DNA of 64,000 bases from Pontederia crassipes. Lineage: Eukaryota > Streptophyta > Magnoliopsida > Commelinales > Pontederiaceae. The DNA is taken from NCBI GenBank assembly GCA_030549335.1, contig CM060196.1, positions 13,283,501-13,347,500 of the forward strand, read 5' to 3'. Numbering within the stretch: position 1 is the first letter of the stretch; the number at the start of each line of letters is the position of its first letter. The position numbers and the translations under genes are program-made. A model generated the notes under the pieces. That model made no database searches. It saw nothing but the letters and a program-made list of their open reading frames with translations, and had not been told where the DNA came from. Shown here in pieces: positions 1 to 10,563 of the stretch.

Positions 1-212
1 AAAAAATTAGGATGATCTTTTATGTGTTAAAAAATCACCTGAAATTTGAAGATCAATTTTTTTCAATAAAAAATCACCCGCCCCACTTTCACCCCAAGTA
101 ACATCTTTTAGTTCAGAAAATGACCGTTACTTTTTATGGCTAAACATCAATATTTAACTCTATTATATTTAGTTTCTTTCATTATATTAAGTTTATTTCA
201 TATTACATTAAG
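1..212. repeat. Dispersed repeat copy, also at 53.2-54.1 kb
   Basis: The first about 160 bases match, with a few changes, the sequence at 53,245-54,095, including the phrases GATCTTTTATGTGTTAAAAA and CAGAAAATGACCGTTA. The copy at 53 kb contains an extra ~665 bp. Bases 165-205 (TTTAGTTTCTTTCATTATAT) also match 60,691-60,727. No coding potential is seen. The left end lies outside the window. It ends where a Helitron 3' end begins at 213. Confidence 0.7.
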
Positions 213-243
213 CTAGTTTAACTCAATCGCGCTTTTGCGCGAT
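213..243 (-). mobile_element. Helitron 3' terminus
   Basis: Read on the minus strand, a perfect 7-bp stem (ATCGCGC / GCGCGAT, 4-nt loop, 226-243) is followed after 9 nt by CTAG (213-216). Hairpin, short spacer and terminal CTRR is the known plant Helitron 3' end. The element would extend rightwards. I could not locate its 5' end (TC followed by an A/T-rich start), so its length is unknown and only the terminus is called. Confidence 0.55.
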
Positions 244-1189
244 TTAATATATTATAAAAATAATTTTAAAAATATAAATAAAATATAATTTCATATCTTA
301 TTATAATGTATAATATATAACTACATTATATATATATATATATATACACCTTACAATTTCAACTAAGATAAATATTAGTTAAGTTTATATTTCAAAGTAT
401 TTAAGATGATTTTAAAAAACGTTATGTCTTTTATAATATTAGAAAAAGTATTATTCTATATTCATGTTGAAAAAATATTTTTCTCTCAATAATTAATAAT
501 TATTTTATCTAAAATATGTCATGAATTTATAGACAATAATATTGATTTTTCAAATACTACTCTAAATAATAATTAAAGATGTGTATATGATTAACATACG
601 TGATATTTCAAATTAAAAAAATAATTATGACTACATCCACTTTAATGGAGTTATGTAGATACAAGATATGTGATTTTTGAAATTTAAAAATAATTATGAT
701 TTGTCACAATAAACTAAAAGTAATGTATATACTCATTATCATATTTTTTCATTAAATAATTATGTATTAAATCATAGAGAAATAATTCAAAGAATAAGAG
801 AAAAAGAAACTAAGAATAGATGAATGATAGAGATGCTTGATGGCTGATTCCTAAAATTGTGAATGAAATTGTGTCAAAAGTCAAAAGAATCATAAGCTTC
901 TTTTCAAAGTTAATCAAAGTCATCCATGGTAGGATGGACTGTGCTCTAATATCATCTTGATCAGCATGACCTGGTCCTAACCTGACGTGCTCAAGCCTAT
1001 TGGGGTTGAGCCATCTATCACGGAAAGAACTATAGGCTGCGCCAAAGGTCTTGCAGAACAATGGTGAGAAAGTTGTATGCTTCACACAATTTAAATATAG
1101 TTGAAAATGTAAATTTATATTTTTATTATAATATATAACAAAAAAATTATGAAGAAATTACCAAGCGCCAGCCAAAAGAACACGTACAA
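244..1189. other. AT-rich sequence, no gene recognised
   Basis: Very AT-rich with a short (TA)n run at about 326-347. A minus-strand open frame at 810-1085 (91 codons) has no recognisable domain. It lies just downstream of the dioxygenase relic and could be trailing decayed sequence of it, but nothing in it supports a call. Confidence 0.5.
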
Positions 1190-2012
1190 GTCATGTTAAA
1201 GAAGGCCTTGATCATGAGCGAGTCCTCCTCACGGACCCCCTTGGGAGAGAAGTGGAACCCGACGTACTCTTCATAGTTTCAAGGTCTAAAATGCAGATGG
1301 TGCGTCTCATTGATCAGCTCTTTCGGTGCTTCCACTTTCAAATCGTCCCTCCGTCGAGAAGAAAACATGTTGGAATACTTCAGCTGCAATTGTTTGCTTT
1401 CGTCTGAGATTCTCACGCGATGAATGAGAAGTGGAAGCTGCTCGTTGGTCCATGCCTGTGAATGAATGGCCAAATTGTATCAATTCAAAATTCCGGATAA
1501 AAAAATTGTAACAATTCAAAATTCTGAATAAACAGTAATCAATTCAAAGTTGTCACAGTCTCTATTCCAAGAATAAGGATTTGTTGATCATATATACCTG
1601 AAGGTTGCATTTCCATCCGGTGGCCTCATGAGAGGGGTGACCTAGTCAAGGTTCTCAACTCATTCTACGTTTTGTCGATACACATGCTCTCGTCGCTCAT
1701 GGTAGCCTTGGTAAGAAGGCTATGAATGGCCCACATGCACCTTGGCCTTGGGGGCAAGGGCGAAGAGCTTGAGTGCGATCCTGCCAAAGACCTCGTTCTT
1801 CACCTCGGGGATCGCCTCATTAGTAGATGGCTTGGAACCAGCCGTGCATGGGACTCCAGGGCCTGCATCACCTGATCGCTCGGACAGTATTCCAGAGCTA
1901 GCAGCGTCGTCAGCGTTGCTCAGATCCAGCCCCCCGGAAGTCAATATCCAGAAGTTGAACTTGTGCTCCCTAGGATGGACTCGTCTTCAACCAGTGAACC
2001 AAGACCAAGAGG
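1190..2012 (-). pseudogene. AOP-like 2-oxoglutarate/Fe(II)-dependent dioxygenase relic
   Basis: Two GC-richer minus-strand blocks resemble plant 2-oxoglutarate-dependent dioxygenases. The upstream block (about 2012-1610) reads VKNEVFGRIALKLFAL, then SYQGYHERRE and PLMRPPDGNATFR, matching the N-terminal helix, the 'KPYxGY' step and the 'LMWPxGNPxF' motif of the AOP group. The downstream block starts after a good acceptor (CACAG before 1455) at AWTNEQL and contains the third iron-ligand context HRV, then VEAPKELI and NYEEYVGFHF, typical of the C-terminus. Several in-frame stops interrupt it, including one at 1279-1281 where a Trp or Phe is expected and stops around 1620-1720. The middle exon with the HxD iron motif is missing; only about 150 bp separates the blocks. 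Family assignment is from memory of motifs. The relic cannot make an active enzyme. A more distant DOXC subfamily is possible. Confidence 0.55.
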
Positions 2013-3160
2013 AGGGCTCATAGATAATATTTCTACTCGAATTCATTTGAGCACTTGAAAAAAAAATAAAAAAATAACATTTTTATATCTTTAATTTGTT
2101 TCATCAACCTTTCTTTCCTTATCTTAAAGAGATCAGATGAATTAACTTAAGTTTCACAGCATTGTTCCATTGAAGAAATTTATTAAATTTAAGTTATCTT
2201 CAAATTAACATTAAATTAATAGGACTGATGTTTGACACAAAAATGGAAGGAGCATCAAACAACAAAGAAAAAGGAAAAATGCAAAAAAGGACAACGAAAA
2301 AGTCATTTTGTTTTCTTTCATCACATCTAAGTGGGACTGAAAATCAAGTCAGCAATGTAAGGAGAAAAAAAAAGAAAACATAACAATAAAAAGGAACCTG
2401 TCTAAAATTTTATCTTTAGACTGTTATTGTGGAAGGAAATTTAGTATTTGTCCCGCCATTCCCCTCCACTTCTTCAACCTTACACTTCCTGCGAAACGCA
2501 AATAGTATGTTGAGTTCTCTTGTTTATGAAGGGACGGGGAGTAGCCATGGAGGGGAGATGGCTGGTGCATGAGAACAGTCCTCACCCTCATCAGTTCTTG
2601 CCATGATGCAATGTGTCCACTTTTGACTTTTCTCGTTTATTTTTTTTTTCTCTATTCTTGGGAGCCCGCTTTATAGTTTATACGCAATATTTATAAGTTT
2701 TTAAAAAAATAGTGATAATTTCACACAAAGTAAAATATAGAGCTTATAGTTTATCATAATTAAATTGTATATGTAAGGTATGGACAAGATTATATTAGTT
2801 ATTTATTTAGCTATTATTTTTTATATGCATCTGCATATAAAATTCTAAGAAATAAATAAAAAAATTCTTGTGAAGGAGATTGTAGTTGGAGAATCCAAGA
2901 AGACATCAATTACAACCAAAAAAATATTAGAGATTAATTTTAAACAAAGTAAAAAAAAACTGCTACAACTTAACTTCATTCGTTGCCAAGATGAACATTC
3001 GCATCTAGCAGAAACAATAAAAAAGATTAATGCACAAAAACAAATGAACGTATGATGTTGCATGATGGCCACTGGGATAGGAGCTGAAGGGACTTTTTCT
3101 TTCTGATTTGTACTCTGCATGAACGTACAGAGGCGGTAACAACTTAAAAGGGTGCTTCTG
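2013..3160. other. AT-rich spacer
   Basis: No gene recognised. A-rich and T-rich tracts alternate, with a slightly GC-richer patch at about 2440-2620. Open frames at 2845-3315 are low-complexity or run into the neighbouring LTR. The last bases before 3161 show no copy of the sequence that follows the right LTR at 8227. Confidence 0.5.
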
Positions 3161-3636
3161 TGATGGGAAAATTTGAGAACAAGGAGAGAAGATCGCAAAG
3201 AGATTGTAGAAAAATAGAGGAGACATACGAATTTACTCAGGTTCATCCTTGAGACGAGAGCTACGTCCTGCAAAGAGGTTCTACTATATCGTTTAGGTTT
3301 ACAGCCGCCACACAAATTACATCAGAAATTAGACTATTAATAGCATCTTCAAACCGGGTTTAAAACCCAAACAAACAGAGAAAAAACTTAATCCGAACCA
3401 CATGGGCCGGCTAAACAAAAGCTCAAAATCTGTCTAAGTTTCGGAGGCGCTGCCCCCGAACCTCTGCCCGCTCACCGGCCATCGTGGGGGGAGGGGGGGC
3501 GGGGCCCCCCGAACCCCCCCTTTCGTTCGTACGCCAGCAATACTGTTAATTGGGTAATACTCAAATTCCCCTAAACTCATGTGGGCGAACCCGGTGTGAG
3601 AAACAAGGGGCCCTGAAGTATTCACCAACTCCAATA
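3161..3636 (-). repeat. Copia element, 3' LTR
   Basis: Begins TGATGGGAAAATT on the plus strand and ends CACCAACTCCAATA. It aligns along its whole length with 7759-8226, with scattered substitutions and small indels; a G-tract near 3485-3510 is longer here. The inner terminus has lost the expected TG/CA base (ATA instead of ACA). Confidence 0.92.
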
Positions 3637-3639
3637 TTT

Positions 3640-3997
3640 TCCCACTTAGTGGATACTTCACACCAATGAGAGCCTTGCCAGCAACATTCTTCTTCAATCC
3701 GACAGCAGTAGAGCACCACTCAAACTTTGCACACGTAACTGCTTTAGTCAGAAAATCAGAACTATTCTTTGTTGTATCAACCTTTTCAAACTGAACCTCT
3801 TTCTTTTTCACCTTTTCCCGAATAAAATGGTATTGGATGTCAATATGCTTTGTGCGTGAGTGAAATGCGGGATTCTTAGCTAACTGAATAGCACCTTGAT
3901 TATCACATCTCATCTCTATAGCACATTGCTCAAATCCGAGCTCCAAGCACAACCGTCGTAGCCATATGACTTCTTTTGCAGCATGAGTAAGAGCCAT
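3640..3997 (-). pseudogene. Copia RNase H, C-terminal part
   Basis: The minus-strand frame starting at 3997 reads EVIWLRRLCLELGF, MRCDNQGAIQLAKNPAFHSR, then KHIDIQYHFIREKV and SDFLTKAV. These are the Copia RNase H signatures, with the catalytic Asp in CDNQ and the conserved TKHID block. It continues the 4001-4366 frame after a single in-frame stop. The open frame runs on into the LTR to 3434, but the coding part ends near the purine tract. Confidence 0.88.
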
Positions 3998-4000
3998 ATA

Positions 4001-4366
4001 TTATGCTTTTGTAGAAGAAAGTGCTATCACGCTTTGTCTCTTACTCATCCAACTTAGTGCAGCCCCAAATAATATAAAAATATATTCGCTAGTTGACCGT
4101 CTACTATCAATATCTCCATCCCAATCAGCATCTACATGGCCCACAATATCAAGCATATTTCCTTTCCTTGTACCTTCAAAATATAACGAAAAATCTAAAG
4201 TTCCACGAAGGTATCTGAAAAGTCTCTTGATAGCATTCCAATGTTCTCTGTCTGGGTTAGACATATATTGACTCAAGACTCCCACTGCTTGGGCTATATC
4301 TGGACGCGTGCACACCATGATATACATCAAGCTGTCCACTGCACTTGCATATGGCACACGGTCCAT
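4001..4366 (-). pseudogene. Copia reverse transcriptase end and RNase H start
   Basis: Reads VPYASAVDSLMY, CTRPDIAQAVGVLSQYMSNP, HWNAIKRLFRYLRGT, then DADWDGDIDSRRSTSEYIF and SALSSTKA-like residues, the standard Copia stretch linking RT to RNase H (first catalytic Asp in DADW). It is separated from the upstream RT frame by two in-frame stops between 4367 and 4537, where the sequence still reads as Copia. Confidence 0.9.
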
Positions 4367-4537
4367 CTCTTCGGCTTCTTCATCCGTCTTCGGGCATTGC
4401 TCTGCAGAAAGTTTGATTCATAGAGACATAGGAGTACCCACTGACTTGCAGTCTGCCATGTTAAATTTCTTCAATACTTCTTTTATGTACTTCTCTTGTT
4501 CTAGCCACAATTTTCGCTTTTGACGATCTCTTCTAAT

Positions 4538-5191
4538 CTACATACCCAAAATAAAATTCGTCGGCCCCAAGTCTTTCATCTCAAACTTCTTGGCCAACAA
4601 ACCCTTCACTGAATTCACCATCTTCATACTGTTTCCAATCAGTAATATGTCATCCACATATAGTGTAAGAATGACAAATTGATCGCCAACTCTCTTCACG
4701 TAAACACAGTGATCTGAATCTGAACGTACAAAATTGAGTTCGAGCATGTACGTATCAAACTTCTGGTACCACATCCTTGACGACTGCTTCAATCCATACA
4801 AAGACTTCTTCAATTTGCACACCAGCTTCTCTTTACCTTGAACTTCAAAGCCTTCTGGTTGTCTCATATATATTTCTTCATCCAAGTCCCCATGAAGAAA
4901 TGTCATCTTCACATCCATTTGCTCTACCTCAAGATTATATGCTGCTGCCAGAGATAGAACAAATCTGATTGAAGTCATTTTCACAACGGGAGAAAAAATT
5001 TCATCATAATCGACTCCCTCAACCTGAGAGTACCTTTTAGCTACCAGCCTCGCCTTGTACTTATCTACAGACCCATTCGGTTTCAGCTTTCGCTTGAACA
5101 CCCATTTGTAACCAATTGCATTTCTATCCTTAAGCAATCTACACAAGCTCCATGTTTCATTCTTATTCAGTAACTGCATCTCATCTGTCAT
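4538..5191 (-). pseudogene. Copia reverse transcriptase
   Basis: 217 codons with the Copia RT core: GYKWVFKRKLKPNGSVDKYK, KARLVAKRYSQVEGVDYDE, MDVKMTFLHGDLDEEIYM, KLKKSLYGLKQSSRMWYQKF and the catalytic YVDDILLIG. The catalytic aspartates look intact. A TGA (just above 5191) replaces the usual Trp codon of the W..AM..EM motif, separating it from the integrase frame, and an in-frame stop follows LGPTNFILGM. Confidence 0.93.
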
Positions 5192-5200
5192 AGCAAGCTC

Positions 5201-6340
5201 TCACTGATTTGCATCATCCATAGACCTTGCATCTTTTACAGAACTAGGTTCTTCTCCGATAATGCTCAAAGCATGAAATGAACTCAGAGCACTAAGAGAG
5301 TATCTCAAAGGTGCTCTTCTTTCTCGTGTCGATCTCTTGAGAACTGGTATGGTAGTACCAATATCTGGGTCTTGATCTGAATCTGCATCTTCAACTTCAT
5401 TAACTGAGTCCTCTTGATCCGATTCTGTAACAGACTCAACTGAAGTATCTTGTGCATCCACCTCTAAAGTTTCAGAATCAGAATCTTCTTCAAGCACTAT
5501 CACTTTCTTAGTTTCATCACCTTTGTGAACTTCAACTTGAGAACGTGATTCACGAAAAATAACATTCCTGCTGTAAACAATAGTCCTTGACTTTGGATTC
5601 CACAGTTTATAGCCCTTGACCCCTTCCTTGTATCCGACAAATATGTTCTTCTCAGATTTATTATCAAGCTTACCCCGCTTTTCCTTGGGTATATGAACAT
5701 ATGCGTCACATCCGAACACCCGAACATGAGATAAATTTGGCTTCTTCCCAAACATTGCCTCATATGGCGTCTGATCCTTCACTGATGAGGTCGGTGAGCG
5801 GTTCTTCAGGTAGTTTGTTGTGGCTACAGCTTCTGCCCAGAATTCTTGTCCCAATTCAGCCCAACTCAGCATACATCTGGCCTTCTCTATGAGTGACCGA
5901 TTTAACCTTTCCGCTACTCCATTCTGCTCAAGTGTATAAGGAGTTGTCTTCTGCCTTGCAATACCATTGTCCACGCAGAACTGCTCAAACTTATCTGAAC
6001 AAAATTTCCCTCCATTATCTGTACGAAGGACCTTGATCTTGCAGCTCAATTGATTTTTCACCAAAACTTTAAATTCTCGAAACTTATCGAATACATCTGA
6101 TTTATTCTTGATAAAATAAATCCAACTGTATCTCGAAAAATCATCTATAAAAGAAACATAGTACCTGGACCCTCCAATAGATGGAGTCGGAGTTGGTCCA
6201 AAGACATCACTATGGATCAGTTCGAGAATCTTCGTTGCTCTTGAACCTGTGTGTTGAAAACTGACTCGGTTCTGTTTTCCATGGAGGCAATGTTCACAGA
6301 ACCCGAAATCCACAGAACAATCCGGAACTCCTTCTACCAT
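5201..6340 (-). pseudogene. Copia integrase
   Basis: 379 codons. The GAG-pre-integrase end CEHCLHGKQNRVSFQ is followed by the DDE core: HSDVFGPT, RTDNGGKF and EQNGVAERLNRSLIEKARCM carry the D, D and E. Downstream are the KLDNKSEKNIFVGYKEGVKG block, an acidic linker and the basic STRERRAPLRY segment before RT. The frame to gag-protease is broken: at 6340-6398 the HLRLGHISEK-like region is visible but out of frame and shortened. Confidence 0.93.
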
Positions 6341-6397
6341 CTGACTTGATGCTATGGTAGAAAGTCATTTCTCACTGATATGGCATAATCTCTGATG

Positions 6398-7648
6398 TCA
6401 CAGCATAGATGTGCTATATTCATCTTTTTTGGCCTCTTCAGAAATAAATCCGCAGCCCACAGATATAGTCTCTCCGAGCAACTTGTACAATGTGCCATAG
6501 CGAACCTCTCGCGCAATCACAATAGACCCTCTGACCATCTTGCACGAATCCTTGTCGCAACTGAATATAACACCCGAATCTGTCATTGTACCAACAGATA
6601 ATAAACTCATGCTCATAAGTGGTATATGCGTCACATTTAGTAGAGTCTTCACCATGCCATCATTCATCATTAGCTTCACCCTGCCACGTCCAATAATCTG
6701 AACCGTAGTGTCATCTCCGAGCATGACATCCCCACCATTATACTCCTCATATTCATAAAACCAGTGTCTATGAGGTGTCATGTGGTATGAAACACCAGTA
6801 TCGCTGAGCCAGACATCCTTAACTGACTGTACCATACATGCAGAAGCCACATACATATCTTTTGCCTCAGCCTCCTTTTTGTCCGATGTTGACTCAGCTT
6901 CTTTCTTATGAACCGGCTTATTTTTGCAATCTCGCTTCAGATGACCCCACTCTTGACATCTCCAGCATTGCATCTTCTTATCTTTACTCTTCGAACGCTC
7001 ACGAGATTTGGATCTCCCTCTCTGATTTTGATTCCTTTCTGGTTGCCTTCCTCTGGCCGCCAGCGTCTCTTTACCAGAACTTGTCGATCCCTTTCTCCGT
7101 ATTTCCTCTGATAACAAGGCAGCACATACACTTTCATACGAAAGTTCTTTATCCCCGCCATCAATCACGACAATCAGATTGTCCCATGAATTCGGCAGCG
7201 AACAGAGCAATATTATTGCCTTATCATCATCTTGAAACTTAACATCGATTGATACAAGTTGACTGATCACCGTGTTAAAGTTATAAAGATGAGTAGAAAA
7301 TGAGTCACTCTCCTGCATCCGAAGATTGTACAATTTCTTCCTCAGAAATAACTTGTTAACCAACGACTTAGTTTGATATAGGAATTCCAACTTCCTCCAC
7401 AGATCTCTGACTGTAGGTTCGCTCATCACATTCGTAAGAATTGAATCCGCGAGACAAAGCCGAATCAAACCCTTTGCCTTTCTATCAATCCGATCCCACT
7501 CTTCAATCGTCTTTGGATCTGCCTGACTGGAGGGAGCCGTATCTGAAGCCTTCGCCGCATCTGCAGCCGTCACCGCTTCTTTGCCTGGTCTCTCCTTCTC
7601 GATTGCCATCCAAAGATCTCGATCACAGAGGAGATCCTCCATCTTCAT
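6398..7648 (-). CDS. Copia gag with protease domain
   Basis: 416 codons, the longest open frame of the element. The N-terminal gag segment includes IDRKAKGLIRLCLADSIL and LWRKLEFLYQTKSLVNKLFL, the UBN2-type gag fold. A basic SR-rich stretch follows, then a CCHC zinc knuckle (CWRCQEWGHLKRDC) at about residues 230-243. The protease active site is WLSDTGVSYHMTPHR near residue 285 (D-T-G). It ends inside the GAG-pre-integrase domain at a stop. The start MKMEDLLCDRDLW lies about 100 bp inside the 5' LTR, as expected for gag. It was once fused to pol; the product could still be made but the element is defective. Confidence 0.88.
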   Translation of the reverse strand: MKMEDLLCDRDLWMAIEKERPGKEAVTAADAAKASDTAPSSQADPKTIEEWDRIDRKAKGLIRLCLADSILTNVMSEPTVRDLWRKLEFLYQTKSLVNKLFLRKKLYNLRMQESDSFSTHLYNFNTVISQLVSIDVKFQDDDKAIILLCSLPNSWDNLIVVIDGGDKELSYESVCAALLSEEIRRKGSTSSGKETLAARGRQPERNQNQRGRSKSRERSKSKDKKMQCWRCQEWGHLKRDCKNKPVHKKEAESTSDKKEAEAKDMYVASACMVQSVKDVWLSDTGVSYHMTPHRHWFYEYEEYNGGDVMLGDDTTVQIIGRGRVKLMMNDGMVKTLLNVTHIPLMSMSLLSVGTMTDSGVIFSCDKDSCKMVRGSIVIAREVRYGTLYKLLGETISVGCGFISEEAKKDEYSTSML

Positions 7649-7744
7649 CTTTCAGAGATCAAATCGTGTTTCATCAAATTTTTCTATCTCGATTCGCGAC
7701 CCTCCTGACATCTCGAATAAACCCTAATTCCTCGAACAACCTGT

Positions 7745-7756
7745 GCTCTGATATCA
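7745..7756 (-). other. Copia primer-binding site (initiator tRNA-Met)
   Basis: On the minus strand the 5' LTR ends with CA and after two bases comes TGATATCAGAGC, one mismatch from the plant tRNA-iMet PBS TGGTATCAGAGC. This fixes the orientation of the element and the inner border of the 5' LTR. Confidence 0.88.
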
Positions 7757-7758
7757 AT

Positions 7759-8226
7759 TGATGGGAAAATTCGAGAACAAGGAGAGAAGATCGCAGAGAG
7801 ATTGCAGAAAAATAGATGAGACACACGAATTTACCCAGGTTCACCCTTGAGACGAGGGCTACGTCCTGCAAAGAGGTTCCACTATATCGTTTAGGTTTAT
7901 AGTCGCCACACAGATTACATTAAAAAATTAGGCTATTAATAGCCTCTCCAAACCGGGTTTAAAACCCAAACAAACAGAGAAAAAACCTAATCCGAACCAC
8001 ACGGGCCAGCTAAACAAAAGCCCAAACCCCGTCTAGGTTTCGGAGATGCTGCCCCCGAACTCCCGCCCGCTCACCGGCCGTCGTGGGGGGCCGGGCCCCT
8101 CGAACCCCCCTTTCGTTCGTACGCTAGCAATATTGTTAATTGGGTAATACTCAGATTCCCCTAAGCTCACGTGGACGAACCCGGTGTGAGAAACAAGGAG
8201 CTTTGAAGTATTCACCAACTCTAACA
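7759..8226 (-). repeat. Copia element, 5' LTR
   Basis: 468 bp, TGATGGGAAAATT to CTCTAACA, giving proper TG...CA (TGTTAG...CATCA on the minus strand). It pairs with 3161-3636. Outside it the sequence changes at once to a GC-richer block (8227-8700). Confidence 0.92.
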
Positions 8227-8677
8227 ATATGTCCCTTGGGACGATGCGTGAGCAGTGAACTCGTAGCATGGTCGCACCAACGGTTCCTGAGTTAAGTTTG
8301 GGAGAGAGGAGGTTGCAACCGTGAGAGGCCACACAGTGGTACCTGGTGGACACGTGCTTGAGGAGATGGAAAGTGAGGAGCTCGTAGTGAGAGGCCAAAG
8401 AAGGATGAGACGCCGTAGTGAGATGGAGCGTTTCGACGAAATGCCCGACCATCAGAAGGAGGTGCTGTGAGGAATATGGGAATATGTTGTGCCCGACGGT
8501 CGCCTTCGTGATAGAAATCATGAGGAAGACAGCGGAGCACGGTTTCGACACGGCTGAGCAGGGGCAAGAGTGGGGCATGTTCGTGGGCTCCGGATTAGGG
8601 TCACCATGGAGATGATCATGCTCGGTTGCCCCAAGCCACAAGGTGAATGTTGTGGAGGAAAGGAGGATATGAAGCAT
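8227..8677 (-). CDS. Unidentified open frame abutting the Copia LTR
   Basis: A minus-strand frame opens with MLHILLSSTTFTLWLGAT at 8677 and stays open for about 150 codons to the LTR edge, then runs on into the LTR. The block is clearly GC-richer than the DNA to its right, as exons are here. It is rich in His, Ser and Leu. I recognise no domain. A second minus frame is also open for 91 codons over 8292-8567, so frame choice is uncertain. It could be a gene fragment cut by the LTR, or non-coding repeat. Low confidence as a gene. Confidence 0.2.
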
Positions 8678-8700
8678 TCGCCTGGCTGTGGAAGTCCATG

Positions 8701-9953
8701 GATGTCCTCCCTTTAAACTCTATTTGGAAAAAAACTGCCGTCCTTTCACGTCCACGTTATGGAGCTGCTCTATGAATTATGACACCACTTCATATTCTAA
8801 AAAGAAACTAAAAAAGGATCCACAGAAGGATCAGATCTGGAGCTCAAACAACCACATAATAGCAGAAGGTCAGAGGTTACCACTTCATATTCCAGACTGA
8901 AAAAGAGAAAAAAAGATAAATAACAAAAGAGTGAGGAAAAAGATAAATCATAATGTTGAATGGCCAGCCATTTGAAACTGTTGTTGAAGCATGAGCTTTA
9001 TATAAATATAAATATAAGAAGATAAGAAGTTAGAAATATCATTTGATAGCATTAAAGTTAATAGAAAAATTAGTGTTAAAATGAAAAACTTTGAATAATT
9101 AAGAAGGGAATATTTTAATAGTTAAGTTAATTATTATCACAGCTTTAAGTTTTGTCCCACTAGTCAAATTTGTATTACTTTTCCTTTTATTTATCCAATT
9201 ACAATTTCACACATGCTCTTCCTATTTCAAAAACAGAAACTTTTGTTGGAATTATCCGAACAGATTTTTTTATTGTGGCATCACTATCTAAGCGACATGG
9301 ATGGCTCAATTCACCTCCTCTCTTCTTTTCACCGTCTCTTTTAGAAAGTGACGTTCAACTAATTCGATTAGCTTATTCAAAGTTCTTAATAATTTTTTTT
9401 ACATTCATAAATACTCCACCGTAATACTGTATTTAAATAAGAAGAAATACTACTCCACTCTTGATATCCATGGGCTCTCTTTAAAAAATTTTATGCGTAC
9501 TCAATACTAATCAGACGTTGAAATGTCCATTCGATTTTGATCATTGTCTTTTCGAGTGACACGTTCCCATAAGTCAAAAGAAGTTTACGTACACAACTCA
9601 TTTGTCTGCGATTCCCGTCATTAATTCATAGCCTTTCGTTCTTTTTGAATAATTGAAAAGTTAACGAATGGTAAAAAAACTAAAAATATCGTATATCCCT
9701 TATCGGCAAAAGAAAATATCTCATATCATAAAATTTGCACCTTTTTTTTTTAAATGAAAGGATTAGCATGTGATTTGCTTGCAAACTTACATCTTGATAT
9801 AAGATAATGAGAAGATTACAAGGAAAATCTTCCTCACAAAAAAAATTGAAACCTAAGATCTATCAATATTTATCAAAAGTCTGCAGCTCTATTACATAAT
9901 CCGTAACAATGTTGAAAACAAAAACGAATGGCATCAAAAGATTCAATCAATGC
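8701..9953. other. AT-rich spacer
   Basis: No gene recognised. Poly-purine and T-rich runs, with no strong open frames; an 84-codon plus-strand frame at 9170-9424 has low-complexity composition and no domain. Confidence 0.5.
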
Positions 9954-10139
9954 CTAGATAGACTGCACAATATTTTGAATTCGCGGAGGGCAGCTGCGCG
10001 TTCTATTTATGATGTTCAGTGGTTGCTCAGAATCCACTTCAGCAATTATATTATTGATTCTCCGCCTTTTATATTCCTCAAGCCCTTGTAGTAGCCCCCA
10101 TGCTTCAAGTTTAATGATTCCTTCAGCTTCCTGCATCAT
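9954..10139 (-). pseudogene. RNase H-like fragment (non-LTR retrotransposon or RVT_3 type)
   Basis: The 61-codon minus-strand frame reads KLEAWGLLQGLEEYKRR, INNIIAEVDSEQPLNIIN and PPRIQNIVQSI. It resembles the middle of plant RNase H domains (pattern AE.WALL.GL......I..I.VE.DS..) found in LINE-derived proteins. The conserved acidic residues of AEVDS are present. Only about 60 residues remain, with no continuation on either side. The family is inferred from the pattern. Confidence 0.4.
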
Positions 10140-10452
10140 CCTGCAGTTTCAAAAAAGTTATTAGGGGCCTGAATAATGTAGCCCGCTGATCTCTTGCATG
10201 GATGACTCAACAAATAATTCCTTCCTATTGAGCTTGACTCATGGATCAGCCAGGGCCTTCTGAGTCTTGGGGGTTTGTTGCCTCATATACATGAATGATC
10301 ACATACTCCTTATGCGTGGTAATAACTCATTTCTAAACGTTTAGCGTGATTACGTGGTTGAAACTAAACAAAAAAATACAAAAAAAAAAAGACAAAGGCA
10401 AAGACAGAGAGCGAGAGAAGAATACATTTGAATCTCCGGTCTAAGGTCCCGG

Positions 10453-10489
10453 AAAACGTGAAACAGATGTACATTTGTTTTCACGTTTA
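10453..10489. promoter_or_regulatory. Inverted repeat with ACGT core upstream of P450 P1
   Basis: AAAACGTGAAAC and GTTTTCACGTTT form near-perfect inverted arms around ATGTACATT, about 75-110 bp before the P1 start codon. ACGTG is the core of plant bZIP and bHLH sites. A regulatory role is inferred from symmetry and position only. Confidence 0.35.
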
Positions 10490-10522
10490 AACCGCACTTT
10501 CTACGTGGAAAGAAGTCAAGGA

Positions 10523-10532
10523 CCATAAATTG
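10523..10532 (+). promoter_or_regulatory. P450 family leader/TATA-like box, P1 copy
   Basis: CCATAAATTG sits 31 bp before the ATG at 10564. The same box occurs before P4 (23,958-23,967) and P2 (37,509-37,518, minus), and as CTATAAATTG before P3 (13,159-13,168). Conservation across copies suggests a real element. It may be a TATA variant or part of the leader. Confidence 0.45.
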
Positions 10533-10563
10533 ACTGGGGGGCGAAGAGGAACACAAAGAACCG

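Larger units (their letters stand above)
3161..8226 (-). mobile_element. Copia LTR retrotransposon (TNT1/Tork-like), near full length, decayed
   Basis: Two similar LTRs (3161-3636 and 7759-8226) bracket minus-strand gag, protease, integrase, reverse transcriptase and RNase H in Copia order. A primer-binding site complementary to initiator tRNA-Met lies beside the right (5') LTR, and a purine tract (AAGTGGGAAAAT on the minus strand, about 3635-3646) beside the left (3') LTR. The pol frame is split by stops at about 6340-6400, 5192-5200, 4367-4537 and 3998-4000, so it is not autonomous now. The flanking 5-mers (TTCTG left, ATATG right) do not match, so a target-site duplication is absent or lost. 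Confidence 0.93.

Noticed and set aside
2845-3315. 156-codon minus-strand frame as a membrane protein
   Set aside because: It begins in the Copia LTR and continues into AT-rich DNA; hydrophobicity comes from T-rich sequence.
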